Numbered from the stretch's first letter, positions 51,601 through 59,962 are shown. The stretch is 64,000 bases of DNA from G963708325 sp963708325 (GCA_963708325.1 OY970203.1:1302001-1366000), one strand, 5' to 3'. Translations and numbers: made by a program. The notes: generated by a model from the letters alone, not told the origin.

Positions 51601-51838
51601 GGTACCCGCGCATCGTCCGGTAGCGGGGGTAGATGTCCTTGAACACGCGCGACAGCACGTGGTGGGAGCCCGGCCGCCCGTTCGCCGTCGGCGGCCCCTC
51701 GTAGAAGCTCCACACGGGCGCCCCCTCACGCTGGGCCAGGGAGCGGTGGAACACGTCGTGCTCGCGCCAGCGCTCGAGCACGCGCTCCTCCAGCGCCGGG
51801 AACGACTGCTTCGGATCTACGGGGCGAAATCCGGCCAT
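48656..51838 (-). CDS. ileS: Isoleucyl-tRNA synthetase
   Basis: 1060 residues from the ATG at 51838 (a TTG at 51856 is possible). Class I: the HIGH-like GPPTANGRPGSHHVLS (about 49) and KMSKSRGN (about 600). The editing domain has WTTTPWTL. CPRCGTSLSSHEV and a second cysteine group (CEQCGGEMRR) are zinc-like. Length and the C-terminal extension fit the eukaryotic-like IleRS2 group, which is usually mupirocin-resistant. Only 60 bp separate it from marR, so there is no room for the T-box riboswitch of other actinobacterial ileS genes. Confidence 0.95.
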   Translation of the reverse strand: MAGFRPVDPKQSFPALEERVLERWREHDVFHRSLAQREGAPVWSFYEGPPTANGRPGSHHVLSRVFKDIYPRYRTMRGYRVPRKAGWDCHGLPVELEVEKELGISSKAEIEAYGIAEFNRRCRESVFAYVEDWNRLTERIGFWIDLDDPYVTLTNEYIESVWWSLRRIWDDGRLYEGHKVVPYCPRCGTSLSSHEVALGYRDVSDPSAYVRLPVRAPAPSDEIPEGPLEPGDSLLVWTTTPWTLISNAAVAVGPEIEYVRARLGDEVLVVARPAVERVLGEEAEVLAHFPGTALAGTAYEPPFDYIPTEDYGPRGHTVLEADFVTTTEGTGLVHTAIAFGEDDFRLGEQYGIELQNPVALDGTFDDRVGDLAGRFVKDADADIVADLERRGRLLRAETYEHAYPHCWRCETPLLYYAKSSWYIRTTELRDRMLAENEKIGWHPEHIKHGRFGKWLEGNVDWALSRERYWGTPLPIWQCESAACGDRFCAGSMDDLRERGGAVPDDLHRPYIDEVALRCEQCGGEMRRVPEVIDTWYDSGAMPFAQFHHPFEGQELFAERFPADFICEAIDQTRGWFYSLLAVSTLLFDRSSYRNCVCLGLILDPEGQKMSKSRGNVVEPQDVIDAHGADAFRWYYFTAQQPWSGYRFSVDTVGESVRQFLITLWNTYSFWVLYANAEDLDPEPVAPPPSGEAQDLDRWALSRLQRTVAAVTEHLDGYDSTNAGRMVAAYVEDLSNWYVRLSRRRFWDGDRAAFATLRHCLVETAKLLAPFIPFLADEIYANLAGGEAEVFGDAPDCVHLCDFPVPAEDLVDDELELGMAAVRRTVELGRAARAQAKVKVRQPLRRAVIVATDAERPAIERLAALVTSELNVKELDFVAEEAELVSYEVKPNYRSLGPRFGREMPQVAAAVAALDAGAVAAALADGGEVGISVGGTDHALSADDLSLVMAPLDGYQVEAAAGSAVALALEVDAELAREGLAREIVHAIQNTRKQAGLEVSDRIELALAGDAELIEAAREHEDYVAGETLATEIAYKAPGGEAVKIDGRDLTIALTRAAGSA

Positions 51839-51898
51839 CGCGACGGATTCTGCCAAGCGGCGGAGGCGCTGCCCGCGGCCGTGCGGCGGCCGCCGCCC

Positions 51899-52354
51899 TC
51901 AGGCGGCGCGGTCCAGCTTGCGGCAGAGCTCGGCGAGCTGTCGCTTCTCGCCCTCGTCGAGCACCCCGAAGGCATCCCTCACGCGCTCGGCGTGCGCCGG
52001 GAAGGCACCGGCCACCAACTCCCGCCCGGGCTCCTCGAGGATCACCAGGACGGCCCTGCGGTCGCTCTGGAGGCGCGCCCGGCGGGCGAGGCCGCGGCGC
52101 TCGAGCGTGTCCAGGACCTCGGTTGCGGTCGCCTTCGAGAGGCTGAGCCTGCGGCGCAGCGCCCGCAGCTCCATCCCGCCGCCCGCGCTCGTCAGCAGGA
52201 CGAGCATCGCGAACCCCGTGCCCGATACGCCGGCCCGCTCGAGCTCCACCGCGAGCCGGCGGGTGACGACCGACTGCGCCCGGACCAGAGCGTCGAGGGC
52301 GCGATGGGCGAGCGGGTCCTCGACTCGCAGCGGCTGCGACGGCTCGGCGGCCAC
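51899..52354 (-). CDS. MarR family transcription regulator
   Basis: 151 residues, winged helix at about 30-110 (GMELRALRRRLSLSKATATEVLDTLERRGLARR contains the recognition helix and wing). Typical MarR dimer helices at each end. Starts with a GTG, eight bases behind a TAGGGT box. It lies 60 bp upstream of ileS in the same direction and may control itself; ligand unknown. Confidence 0.88.
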   Translation of the reverse strand: MAAEPSQPLRVEDPLAHRALDALVRAQSVVTRRLAVELERAGVSGTGFAMLVLLTSAGGGMELRALRRRLSLSKATATEVLDTLERRGLARRARLQSDRRAVLVILEEPGRELVAGAFPAHAERVRDAFGVLDEGEKRQLAELCRKLDRAA

Positions 52355-52362
52355 GGGACCCG

Positions 52363-52368
52363 ACCCTA
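52363..52368 (-). promoter_or_regulatory. -10 box TAGGGT, 8 nt before marR
   Basis: TAGGGT with eight bases to the GTG at 52354. Confidence 0.4.
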
Positions 52369-52404
52369 GGTGGGGGCGCGGACGCGATCTGAGAGGATCG
52401 CGGC

Positions 52405-52869
52405 GTGCGCCGGACGCTGCTCATCCTCGTGGCGGCCGCCGTGTGCGTCGCAGGATGTGGGTCGGGCGACGAGACGACGCCGGCGGCCTGCCTGGCGCCG
52501 GCGGGCGCCTACCTCGCCGCCCTGCGAGACGCCCCGCAGCCGGTCAGGATCGATGGCCGCGCCCCGATCAGCTCCTGCCTGACGGAGAACCAGCCCGGGG
52601 GGAAGATCGCGGACGTCGGAGCCACGCTTGTGCGCACGGCGACGATCCTCAACCGCTCCACCCGAAGCGATCCCGCGGGCGGGCACGCGCTCGCGCTCGG
52701 GTATCTGATCGGCGCCACGGCACGCGGCGCCGCCCGCACCTCGGGAATCCACGCCGAGCTGCTGCGACGACTGCGGTCCGCCGCGCTGTTCTCCGGCGGC
52801 CATCCCCTGCCGCCGGAGTTCCGCCGCGCCTACGCGAGGGGATACGCTGCTGGCAGGGACAACGGCTGA
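52405..52869 (+). CDS. Small lipoprotein of unknown function
   Basis: 154 residues from a GTG. A lipoprotein signal: basic start, hydrophobic core, and lipobox VAGC at about residue 18. The mature part has three further Cys and a helix-rich C-terminus. No family recognised. It ends 9 bp before fumC and may be transcribed with it. Confidence 0.7.
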   Translation: MRRTLLILVAAAVCVAGCGSGDETTPAACLAPAGAYLAALRDAPQPVRIDGRAPISSCLTENQPGGKIADVGATLVRTATILNRSTRSDPAGGHALALGYLIGATARGAARTSGIHAELLRRLRSAALFSGGHPLPPEFRRAYARGYAAGRDNG

Positions 52870-52878
52870 CAGGCGACA

Positions 52879-54204
52879 ATGGCGACCGAGGAAAAGACCG
52901 AGCTTTGGGGGGCGGAGACCGCGAAGGCCGTTGAGAATTTTCCGGTTTCGGGCCAGCGGGTGCCGACTCCGGTGATCCGCTGGCTGGGAAGGATCAAGGC
53001 GGCCTCGGCGCGCGCCAACGCCGAGCTCGAACTGCTCGACGCCGGGCTGGGCGAGCGGATCGCCGTCGCCGCGGACGCCGTCGCCGCCGGTGAGCACGAC
53101 GACCAGTTCCCGATCGACGTCTTCCAGACGGGCTCCGGGACCTCGTCGAACATGAACGCCAACGAGGTGATCGCCGCCCTGGCCGGCGACGAGGCCCATC
53201 CCAACGACCACGTCAACATGGGCCAGTCGTCGAACGACGTCTTCCCCTCCGCCGTCCATCTCGCGGCGCTGGACGAGGTGAGCCACGACCTGCTGCCGGC
53301 GCTGGACCGCCTCGGCTCGGCGCTCGAGCAGAAGGCGGACGAGTTCGCCGACGTCGTCAAGGCCGGTCGTACGCACCTGATGGACGCGGTGCCCGTGACG
53401 CTCGGGCAGGAGTTCGGCGGCTACGCGGCCCAGGTGCGCCTCGGGGCGGACCGCGTTCGCGCCACCCTGGGGCGGGTGGGCCAGATACCGCTCGGCGGCA
53501 CCGCCACGGGCACCGGGCTCAACACCCACTCCGAGTTCGCCGCGCGGGTGCGCGAGGCGCTCGCCGCCGACAGCGGCCTGGAGATACACGAGCCCGCCGA
53601 CCCCTTCGAGGCGCAGGGAAACCGCGACGCGCTGGTGGAGCTGTCCGGGGCGCTCAAGGTGGTGGCGGTCTCGCTGACCAAGATCGCCAACGACCTGGCC
53701 CTGATGGGCTCCGGGCCGCGCACCGGCCTCGCCGAGCTGCGACTGCCGGAGCTGCAGAAGGGCTCGTCGATCATGCCCGGAAAGGTCAACCCGGTGATCT
53801 GCGAGGTCGTCCTCCAGGTCTCGGCCCAGGTGATCGGCAACGACACCGCGATCACGATCGCCGGCACGCAGGGGCAGTTCGAGCTGAACGTGCGGGTGCC
53901 GCTGATCGCCCGCAACCTGCTCGACTCGATCGCGCTGCTCGCCTCGGCCTCGCGCCTGCTGGACGAGAAGGTCATCCGCGGCGTCGAGGCGAACCGCGAG
54001 GTGTGTGAGCGCCACGCCGAGGCGACGCTGGCGACGGCGACGGCGCTGAATCCGCACATCGGCTACGACCGCGGAGCCGAGATCGTCAAGGAGGCGGCCG
54101 CCTCCGGCCGGCCGCTACGCGAGGTGGCGCGGGAGATGGGGGTCTCCGACGAGATCCTCGACGAGGCCCTGGACCACCACCGCATGGCCCGCCCGCACGA
54201 CTAA
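52879..54204 (+). CDS. fumC: Class II fumarate hydratase
   Basis: 441 residues. Aspartase/fumarase superfamily: signature GSSIMPGKVNPVI (about 296-308), FQTGSGTSSNMNANEVI near 80 and GRTHLMDAVPVT. Converts fumarate to L-malate in the TCA cycle without an Fe-S cluster. Some residues differ from E. coli FumC but all catalytic regions are intact. A repeat element fills the gap to the convergent Rrf2 gene. Confidence 0.94.
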   Translation: MATEEKTELWGAETAKAVENFPVSGQRVPTPVIRWLGRIKAASARANAELELLDAGLGERIAVAADAVAAGEHDDQFPIDVFQTGSGTSSNMNANEVIAALAGDEAHPNDHVNMGQSSNDVFPSAVHLAALDEVSHDLLPALDRLGSALEQKADEFADVVKAGRTHLMDAVPVTLGQEFGGYAAQVRLGADRVRATLGRVGQIPLGGTATGTGLNTHSEFAARVREALAADSGLEIHEPADPFEAQGNRDALVELSGALKVVAVSLTKIANDLALMGSGPRTGLAELRLPELQKGSSIMPGKVNPVICEVVLQVSAQVIGNDTAITIAGTQGQFELNVRVPLIARNLLDSIALLASASRLLDEKVIRGVEANREVCERHAEATLATATALNPHIGYDRGAEIVKEAAASGRPLREVAREMGVSDEILDEALDHHRMARPHD

Positions 54205-54257
54205 GTCATTTTGGCGCCGAACGCGCAGCGTGAGGCGTCAGGCAGGTCTGGGTTATT
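54205..54257 (+). repeat. Intergenic repeat, copy C
   Basis: GTCATT, TTGGCGCCGAACGC, GTGAGGCGTCAGGC, AGGT: collinear with copy A (30834-30894, minus strand). It occupies nearly all of the spacer between convergent fumC and the Rrf2 gene. Confidence 0.6.
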
Positions 54258-54260
54258 GGC

Positions 54261-54719
54261 TCAGCGAACTACCCAGGCGTCGCGGTCGGCGATCAGCTCC
54301 TCGACCTCGGCCGGAAGCTCGCCGGAGACGAGGTCGGCGATCGACACCCTCTCCAGCACCTGACGCAGGTTGGCGCGCACCGCGACCCAGACGTCGCGGA
54401 GCCGCTCGGCGTTGCCCGAATAGCTGGTCGCCTCCGGCGGGGAGTCCTGGATGTTGGCCAGCGGCCCCTCCACTGCCCGGATCACGTCGGCGACGGTGAC
54501 CTCGTCGGCGGGCCGGGCCAGCCAGTAGCCGCCGCGGGCGCCGCGGCGGGCGCGCACGATGCCGTGGTGCTTGAGCTCCAGCAGGATGTGCTCGAGGAAC
54601 TGCAGCGGGATGCCCTGCGCCTCGGCGACGCGCTCGCCCTTGACCGGAGTGCCGTCGCCCGAGGCGGCGAGCTCGGCCGCGGCGCGCACGGCATAGTCGG
54701 CCTTGGCAGAGATCCTCAC
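54261..54719 (-). CDS. Rrf2 family transcription regulator
   Basis: 152 residues from a GTG. Winged helix: ISAKADYAVRAAAELA, then IPLQFLEHILLELKHHGIVRARRGARGGYWLARP, the typical Rrf2 recognition helix and wing. It has no cysteine at all, so it cannot bind an Fe-S cluster as IscR and NsrR do, and instead resembles CymR-like sulfur regulators. It follows the TSUP gene on the same strand after 36 bp, and a palindrome at the promoter of that operon is a likely target. Confidence 0.9.
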   Translation of the reverse strand: MRISAKADYAVRAAAELAASGDGTPVKGERVAEAQGIPLQFLEHILLELKHHGIVRARRGARGGYWLARPADEVTVADVIRAVEGPLANIQDSPPEATSYSGNAERLRDVWVAVRANLRQVLERVSIADLVSGELPAEVEELIADRDAWVVR

Positions 54720-54755
54720 GGGCCCATTGTCCCGTAGCTCGGCGCGGGCGTGGCG

Positions 54756-55649
54756 CTACTGGCTGGTGGCCGGAAGCCGCGTGCGCCGCACGTAGTACTG
54801 GGCCGCAAGGAAGCCGCCGAACAGCACGGCCGTGACGAGCGCGGCGCCGGGGACCACCTGGGTGTCGCCCTTGGCGGCGAGGGCGACGCCGGAGGCGACG
54901 AGGACGACGCCGAGCGCCACCCGCAGGAACGGCACCGGCGCCCTGCCGGAAAGTGCCGAGCCGAGCAGCACGCCCGGAATGGACCCGATCAGGATCGACG
55001 TGGCCAGCGAGAAGTCGACGTTGCCGGCGATGATGTGGGCGAGCGAGGCCGCCCAGAGCAGGATCGCCGCGTGGAAGATGTCGGTGCCGACGACCCGTCT
55101 CGGCGACAGCCGGAACAGGGCGATCAGCATGATCGCGATCAGCGTGCCCGAGCCCGCCGAGGTGATGCCGATCACGAACCCCGTGGTGGCGCCGATCAGG
55201 ATCGCCGCGATCTTGTGCCGCCGCTCGATCACGAAGTCGTCGCGCTCCCCGATTATCTTCGTCAGGAACAGGGCGCGAATCAGCGTCACGGCGCCGATCA
55301 CGAGCAGGGTCGCACCGAGGATCCCCTGGACGATCCCGTCGAGCTGGTCGCCGTAGTGGTTCTTGAGCAGCTCGATCACCCAGACGCCGAGGATCGCCGA
55401 CGGCACGCTTCCCGCCGCCAGCCACCAGGACAGCCCGACGTTGACCGTCTTCATCTTCAGGTGACGCCAGCTCCCCGCCGTCTTGGTGATCGCCGAGTAG
55501 AAGATGTCGGTGCCGATCGCGGTCACGGGGGCGACGCCGGCGACGAGGATCAGCAGCGGGCTCATCAGGGAGCCGCCGCCCATCCCGGTCATGCCGACGA
55601 GGGTTCCGACCCCGAGGCCGAAGCAGATGACTAGCGGGTCGATGTGCAT
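54756..55649 (-). CDS. TSUP (TauE/SafE) anion exporter
   Basis: 297 residues, about eight membrane segments; GVGTLVGMTGMGGGSLMSPLLI and GFVIGITSAGSGTLIAIML are the two half-motifs of the family. Family members export sulfite, sulfoacetate or related anions, or take up sulfur compounds. AAAGGA lies just before the ATG. First gene of an operon with the Rrf2 regulator, supporting a role in sulfur balance (inference). Confidence 0.88.
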   Translation of the reverse strand: MHIDPLVICFGLGVGTLVGMTGMGGGSLMSPLLILVAGVAPVTAIGTDIFYSAITKTAGSWRHLKMKTVNVGLSWWLAAGSVPSAILGVWVIELLKNHYGDQLDGIVQGILGATLLVIGAVTLIRALFLTKIIGERDDFVIERRHKIAAILIGATTGFVIGITSAGSGTLIAIMLIALFRLSPRRVVGTDIFHAAILLWAASLAHIIAGNVDFSLATSILIGSIPGVLLGSALSGRAPVPFLRVALGVVLVASGVALAAKGDTQVVPGAALVTAVLFGGFLAAQYYVRRTRLPATSQ

Positions 55650-55660
55650 TTTTGTCCTTT

Positions 55661-55679
55661 GTTGACCGACTTAGTCAAC
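55661..55679. promoter_or_regulatory. Palindromic operator GTTGAC-N7-GTCAAC
   Basis: Perfect 6-bp arms, eleven bases upstream of the TSUP start codon. Position and symmetry fit a repressor that blocks the operon; the operon's own Rrf2 protein is the first candidate. The rest of the spacer (55680-55783) holds a TACGAT -10 candidate and nothing else recognised. Confidence 0.6.
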
Positions 55680-55783
55680 TGATGACGCCCAGCATCGTAG
55701 CGCACTTGTTCCGCAAGAGCGCGCCCGCGGGGGTATTCCAAGCTGGTCCCGTACCCGGGCTGGTGACGCGGAAACGGGCGCGC

Positions 55784-57229
55784 TCAGCCCTGGATCGTCA
55801 CGAACCGCTCCTCGGTCAGCTCGCGGATCGCGTAGGCCGGCCCCTCGCGGGTGTTGCCCGAGTCCTTCACGCCGCCGTAGGGCTGCTGGTCGGCGCGGAA
55901 GGTGGGCACCTCGTTCACGAGCACGCCGCCGAACTCGAGCCGCCTGCCGGCCTCGATCGCGCGTCCGACGTCGCGGGTGAAGATCCCCGCCTGAAGCCCG
56001 AAGCGGGCGTCGTTGGCCAGCTCGATCGCCTCGTCGAACCCCGAGAACGTCGTCAGGGTCGCGACCGGTCCGAAGACCTCGTCGCACCAGACCTTCTGGT
56101 CGCGCGACGGGCCAGCGATCACCGTGGGCTGCAGGCAGCGGCCCTCGTCTGCGAGCTCGCCCCCGGTGAGCACACGTGCGCCGCCGTCGCGAGCCTCGTC
56201 GATCCAGGCCTTCACCCGGTCACGGTCGTCGGCGGAGATCAGCGGGCCCACGTCGGTCGCCTCGTCCATCGGGTCGCCCACGACCAGCGACTCGACGTTG
56301 GCGACCAGGCGCTCCGTGAAGCCGTCGGCGAGCGACTCGTGGACGAGGATGCGCTGCACCGAGATGCAGCTCTGGCCGGCGTGCGAGTAGGCGTGCAGAT
56401 TTGCCTTGTCGGCTGCGGTCTCCCAGTCGCCGTCCTCGTGCACGATCAGAGGCGCGGTCGAGCCCAGCTCCAGGTTGACCTTCTTGCGCGCGGCGCGCTC
56501 GCGGATCGCCCAGCCGACGCCGGCGGACCCGGTGAAGGTGATCGCCCGGGTGGCGTCGTGGTCGACGATCGCGTTTCCGACCTCGCCGCCCGATCCGCAG
56601 ACGACGTTCACCCAGCCGTCCGGGAGGCCCGCTTCCTCGAGCACCTCGGCGAGCAGGATCGCCGAGACCGGCGTCTGCCCGGCGGGCTTGAGCACGACGG
56701 TGTTGCCGGCGGCGATGGCGGGGCCCAGCTTGTGGGCGACGAGGTTCAGCGGGAAGTTGAACGGGCTGATCGCGCCAACCACGCCGTAGGGCAGCCGCAT
56801 CACGACCCCGACTTTCCCCTCGCCCGTGGCGGAGGCCTCCATCGGCACCGTCTCACCGGTCAGCTTGCGTGCCTCCACGGCGGAGAAGGTCAGCGTGGAG
56901 ACGCAGCGCTGCGCCTCCACCCGCGCCGTCTTCACCGGCTTTCCCGCCTCGGCCGCGATCGTCGCGGTCAGCTCGTCCTCGCGGTCGGCAACCAGTCGGG
57001 CCGCGCGCTCCAGGACGGCGGCCCGCTCGTGCTGAGCAAATCCCCCCCTTTCGAACGCCTCCTGCGCGCTGCTAACCGCGCGGTCCACGAGCGCGGCGTC
57101 GCCAAGCGGCACGCGGGCGACGACGGCGCCGTCGTAGGGGCTGTGGACCTCGGACCATTCGCCGGTCTCGAGCCACTCGCCGCCGACGAGAAGCTTGTGG
57201 TCGGAGGCCTGGATCGTCTGCGTTGCCAC
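55784..57229 (-). CDS. NAD(P)-dependent aldehyde dehydrogenase
   Basis: 481 residues. Aldehyde dehydrogenase superfamily: catalytic Glu in LELGSTAPLIV (about 250) and catalytic Cys in HAGQSCISVQR (about 285), NAD-site segments ISPFNFPLNL and TFTGSAGVGW, and PFGGVKDSG-like PYGGVKDSG near the end. Most like the lactaldehyde/succinate-semialdehyde type; the substrate is not fixed by sequence. GTG start with AGGAGG upstream. Confidence 0.92.
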   Translation of the reverse strand: MATQTIQASDHKLLVGGEWLETGEWSEVHSPYDGAVVARVPLGDAALVDRAVSSAQEAFERGGFAQHERAAVLERAARLVADREDELTATIAAEAGKPVKTARVEAQRCVSTLTFSAVEARKLTGETVPMEASATGEGKVGVVMRLPYGVVGAISPFNFPLNLVAHKLGPAIAAGNTVVLKPAGQTPVSAILLAEVLEEAGLPDGWVNVVCGSGGEVGNAIVDHDATRAITFTGSAGVGWAIRERAARKKVNLELGSTAPLIVHEDGDWETAADKANLHAYSHAGQSCISVQRILVHESLADGFTERLVANVESLVVGDPMDEATDVGPLISADDRDRVKAWIDEARDGGARVLTGGELADEGRCLQPTVIAGPSRDQKVWCDEVFGPVATLTTFSGFDEAIELANDARFGLQAGIFTRDVGRAIEAGRRLEFGGVLVNEVPTFRADQQPYGGVKDSGNTREGPAYAIRELTEERFVTIQG

Positions 57230-57290
57230 GGCAACCTCCTTGTCGGGGATCTGGCTTCCGGTTACCCGTGATCCAGCGTATCGGCTCGGC

Positions 57291-58283
57291 TCAGGGGTCC
57301 GGATACGGCTGGATCGGAATGCCGTGGTCCGTCTCGCGCATGCCGATCTCGTAGGCCGCGCCGCCCTTCAGCGCCAGGGTCTGGGCGGCCTCGCCGTCGC
57401 GCTCCACGTGCAACTCCAGGTTGGATATCGAGCAGTTGAGCGTGTTGTGACGGGGGCCTTTCGGATCGCTGTAGATCCAGCCCACGAAGTCCTTGCGCTC
57501 CCCGTACACGACGCCGCTCACCTTGACGCCGTCACCGGTGAGCGCGAAGTCGCAGCGCGTCGGCCCCTCGTGGACATCGGTCGAGCGGATCCGCTCGATC
57601 CCGCCCAGGCGGTGCTCGCGGCCGTCGAGGACGAGGCGTCCGTTGGCGATCCAGGGCACGGTCAACGGGCCGAGTCTGATCCGCGCCGCGCCGGCGTCGA
57701 AGTAGATCCCCGCGGGGCGGTCGGCGAAGCCCGCCCCCTGGATCCACACCCACCGCTCGGCGTGCTCGGAGCCCCAGTTGTGGCCGATCATCCCGGGCCA
57801 TCCGGCGACGGCGATCTCGCGTCCGGCGACGTCGAGGGTGCCGCTGAAGCTCGCGTTGGGATAGGGGCTCAGGAACTTCGTCCGCGGCACCGGCGTCCGG
57901 TACATCCACTGTCGCGGCAGGAAGTAGAAGGGCTCGGCGTCGTCGGCGAAGGCGAGGTCCCAGCTCGCCTCCAGCGCCGGGGTCGAGATCGAGCCGGCGG
58001 CGCGCCCGTCGGCGAGGCTCGCTCCGTCGACCGAGATGTAGGTGCCGTCGCCGGATCGAAGCTCCGAGGCCGGAAACGTCGCCTTGGTGGCCTGCGGCCC
58101 CGCCGCGTCGGCATCGAAGAGCACGAACCAGATCGAGCCCCTGGGGTCCTCGCCGGGACGCTTGTGGACGGTGTGGCGAATCCAGACGCCCAACCCGCCC
58201 TCGGGCCGGCAGGCCTTCAGATAGAGGCTCTCGTAGTGCCCGGCCTTGTGCTCGACCTCGGGAAACCGTGCCAGCGTTCGCAT
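57291..58283 (-). CDS. CrtC/AttH-like lipocalin-fold protein
   Basis: 330 residues, soluble, beta-rich. The N-terminal half (HYESLYLKACRPEGGLGVWIRHTVHKRP) and the later GMIGHNWGSEHAERWVWIQG fit the tandem lipocalin fold of CrtC/AttH-type (carotenoid 1,2-hydratase, hydroxyneurosporene synthase-like) proteins, in which the GHNWG segment is common. Function could be binding or hydrating a hydrophobic compound; no carotenoid gene is adjacent. The ATG is nine bases behind a TAGGTT box. Confidence 0.68.
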   Translation of the reverse strand: MRTLARFPEVEHKAGHYESLYLKACRPEGGLGVWIRHTVHKRPGEDPRGSIWFVLFDADAAGPQATKATFPASELRSGDGTYISVDGASLADGRAAGSISTPALEASWDLAFADDAEPFYFLPRQWMYRTPVPRTKFLSPYPNASFSGTLDVAGREIAVAGWPGMIGHNWGSEHAERWVWIQGAGFADRPAGIYFDAGAARIRLGPLTVPWIANGRLVLDGREHRLGGIERIRSTDVHEGPTRCDFALTGDGVKVSGVVYGERKDFVGWIYSDPKGPRHNTLNCSISNLELHVERDGEAAQTLALKGGAAYEIGMRETDHGIPIQPYPDP

Positions 58284-58292
58284 ACGGCCGGG

Positions 58293-58298
58293 AACCTA
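58293..58298 (-). promoter_or_regulatory. -10 box TAGGTT, 9 nt before the CrtC-like gene
   Basis: TAGGTT with nine bases to the ATG at 58283; weak. Confidence 0.35.
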
Positions 58299-58316
58299 CT
58301 AGGCCGCGAAACCGGC

Positions 58317-59387
58317 CTAGTGCCTGATCGTGATCACGTCGCCGTCGGCGACGACATAGTCGCGTCCCTCGATACGCAGCGAGCCCCGCGATCGCGCCGC
58401 GGCGTAGCCGCCGGCATCGACCAGCTCTCGCCATCCGATCACCTCGGCGCGGACGAAGCCGGCGGCGATGTCGGTGTGGACGCGGGCGGCGGCGTCGAGA
58501 GCCGTGCCCCCCCGCGGCAGGCTGCGGGCGCGCGCCTCCGACCCCTCGTGGGCGGTGAAGAAGGTGACCAGGTCGAGCAGGTCGTACGCCGCCCGCACGA
58601 GGCGCTCGAGGCCGCCCTCGCCCAATCCCAGCTCCTCGCGCATGGCCGCGGCGTCGGCGGCGTCCAGCTCGGCCAGCTCGGCCTCCACGCGGGCGCTGAT
58701 CGCGATCGCCGCGCCGCGGCCGCGGATCGCCTCCGCCATCGGCGCGGGGACGTCCTCCACCCCCTCGTCGACGTTTGCGACGTAGAGCACCGGCTTCGCC
58801 GTCAGTGCCTGCAGCCGCGCGGGCGCCTGCGAGGCCGCGGCGGGGGCGACCACCGCACGCGCGGCCTCGCCGCGCTCGAGCGCCGCCAGCACCTGCTCGA
58901 GCCAGTCGCGCTCGGCGGCGTCGGCGGGATCGCCTCCGCGCGCCTGCTTCGTCACCCGCTCCAGGCGCCGCCGGGCCTGCTCGACGTCGGCGAGGCGAAG
59001 CTCCGTCTCGACGGTCTGGATGTCGCGGACCGGATCCTGCTCGCCCTGCGGATGCGGCACGCGCGCCTCCGAGTGGGCGCGGACCAGGTGGCAGATCGCG
59101 TCGGTCTCGCGGATCTCGGCGAGGAAGCGGTTTCCCAGGCCCTCGCCCTCGCTCGCACCCCGAACCAGGCCGGCGATGTCGCGGAACTCGATCGTCTCGG
59201 GCACGAGCGGCGACGCGCCCGTCACCTCGGCGACGGCGTCGAGCCGGGGATCGGGGACGGGGACGACGGACACGTTCGGCTCCACCGTCGTGAACGGGTA
59301 CTCGCCGGTCTCCGCCGCGGCGCTGGTGAGCGCGTTGAAGAGCGTGGACTTGCCGGCGTTCGGCAGCCCGACTATCCCGATCCTCAT
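58317..59387 (-). CDS. ychF: Obg-family ATPase YchF
   Basis: 356 residues from the ATG at 59387, where the P-loop begins at once (MRIGIVGLPNAGKST). YchF prefers ATP through its NxxE-like G4 replacement; VANVDEG is the corresponding segment here. The C-terminal TGS domain includes FTAHEGSEARARS and ends with the YVVADGDVITIRH ribosome-facing strand. Involved in ribosome and oxidative-stress biology. It overlaps the upstream PAP2 gene by four bases. Confidence 0.94.
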   Translation of the reverse strand: MRIGIVGLPNAGKSTLFNALTSAAAETGEYPFTTVEPNVSVVPVPDPRLDAVAEVTGASPLVPETIEFRDIAGLVRGASEGEGLGNRFLAEIRETDAICHLVRAHSEARVPHPQGEQDPVRDIQTVETELRLADVEQARRRLERVTKQARGGDPADAAERDWLEQVLAALERGEAARAVVAPAAASQAPARLQALTAKPVLYVANVDEGVEDVPAPMAEAIRGRGAAIAISARVEAELAELDAADAAAMREELGLGEGGLERLVRAAYDLLDLVTFFTAHEGSEARARSLPRGGTALDAAARVHTDIAAGFVRAEVIGWRELVDAGGYAAARSRGSLRIEGRDYVVADGDVITIRH

Positions 59388-59926
59388 GCCGGCCCGGCCG
59401 GCGGCGGCGCGGTCCCGTCGAGTCCCGGCACCGCCCGCCCGAGCACGTAGCCGAGCGCCGCCCCGGCGATCACGTCGGACGGGTAGTGCATGCCGAGGTA
59501 TGGACGGGTGGCGCACAGCAGGCCCGCCAGCGCGTACAGGGGCGCGCCGGCGCGAGGCTCGACTCGCGACATCGCCATGGCCGCCGCCAGCGACGACGTC
59601 GCGTGAGCCGAGGGAAACGACAGCGACGTCGGCGCCCCGGCCAGCGGCGGCAGGCCCTTGATTTGGGGTCGCGGCCGCCTGACCGCGGCCTTGACGGCGA
59701 AGTTGGCTCCCACCGCCAGTGGCGCCACCGCTGCCGCCGCCAGCCAGCGTCCGCGCCGGCGCCGGTCCAGCGCCGCTGCCGACAGCCCGATCGCCACCCA
59801 GACGAAGCCGTACTCGCCCGCGGCGCCCGCGGCCCGCATCGCCGCCTCCGCCGCCGGCGCGTGGCCGCGGGTGCGCATCAGCCGCAGCAGCGCCCTGTCG
59901 AGCCGTCCCGGCATGAAGCGCAGCAT
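59384..59926 (-). CDS. PAP2-family membrane phosphatase
   Basis: 180 residues from the ATG at 59926. Phosphatase motifs in order: KAAVRRPRP (KxxxxxxRP), PSAHAT (PSGH variant) and TRPYLGMHYPSDV (SRxxxxxHxxxD variant), with about five membrane segments. Hydrolyses lipid phosphates such as undecaprenyl pyrophosphate or phosphatidic acid, so it could recycle carrier lipid for the glycan pathway. Coupled to ychF by a four-base overlap. Confidence 0.9.
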   Translation of the reverse strand: MLRFMPGRLDRALLRLMRTRGHAPAAEAAMRAAGAAGEYGFVWVAIGLSAAALDRRRRGRWLAAAAVAPLAVGANFAVKAAVRRPRPQIKGLPPLAGAPTSLSFPSAHATSSLAAAMAMSRVEPRAGAPLYALAGLLCATRPYLGMHYPSDVIAGAALGYVLGRAVPGLDGTAPPPAGPA

Positions 59927-59962
59927 AGGACGGCGATCGCGGCCATTGGCCAGAATGCAGCC

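Noticed and set aside
51839..51898. T-box riboswitch upstream of ileS.
   Set aside because: The spacer is 60 bp with no stem I or antiterminator; T-boxes need at least about 150 nt.
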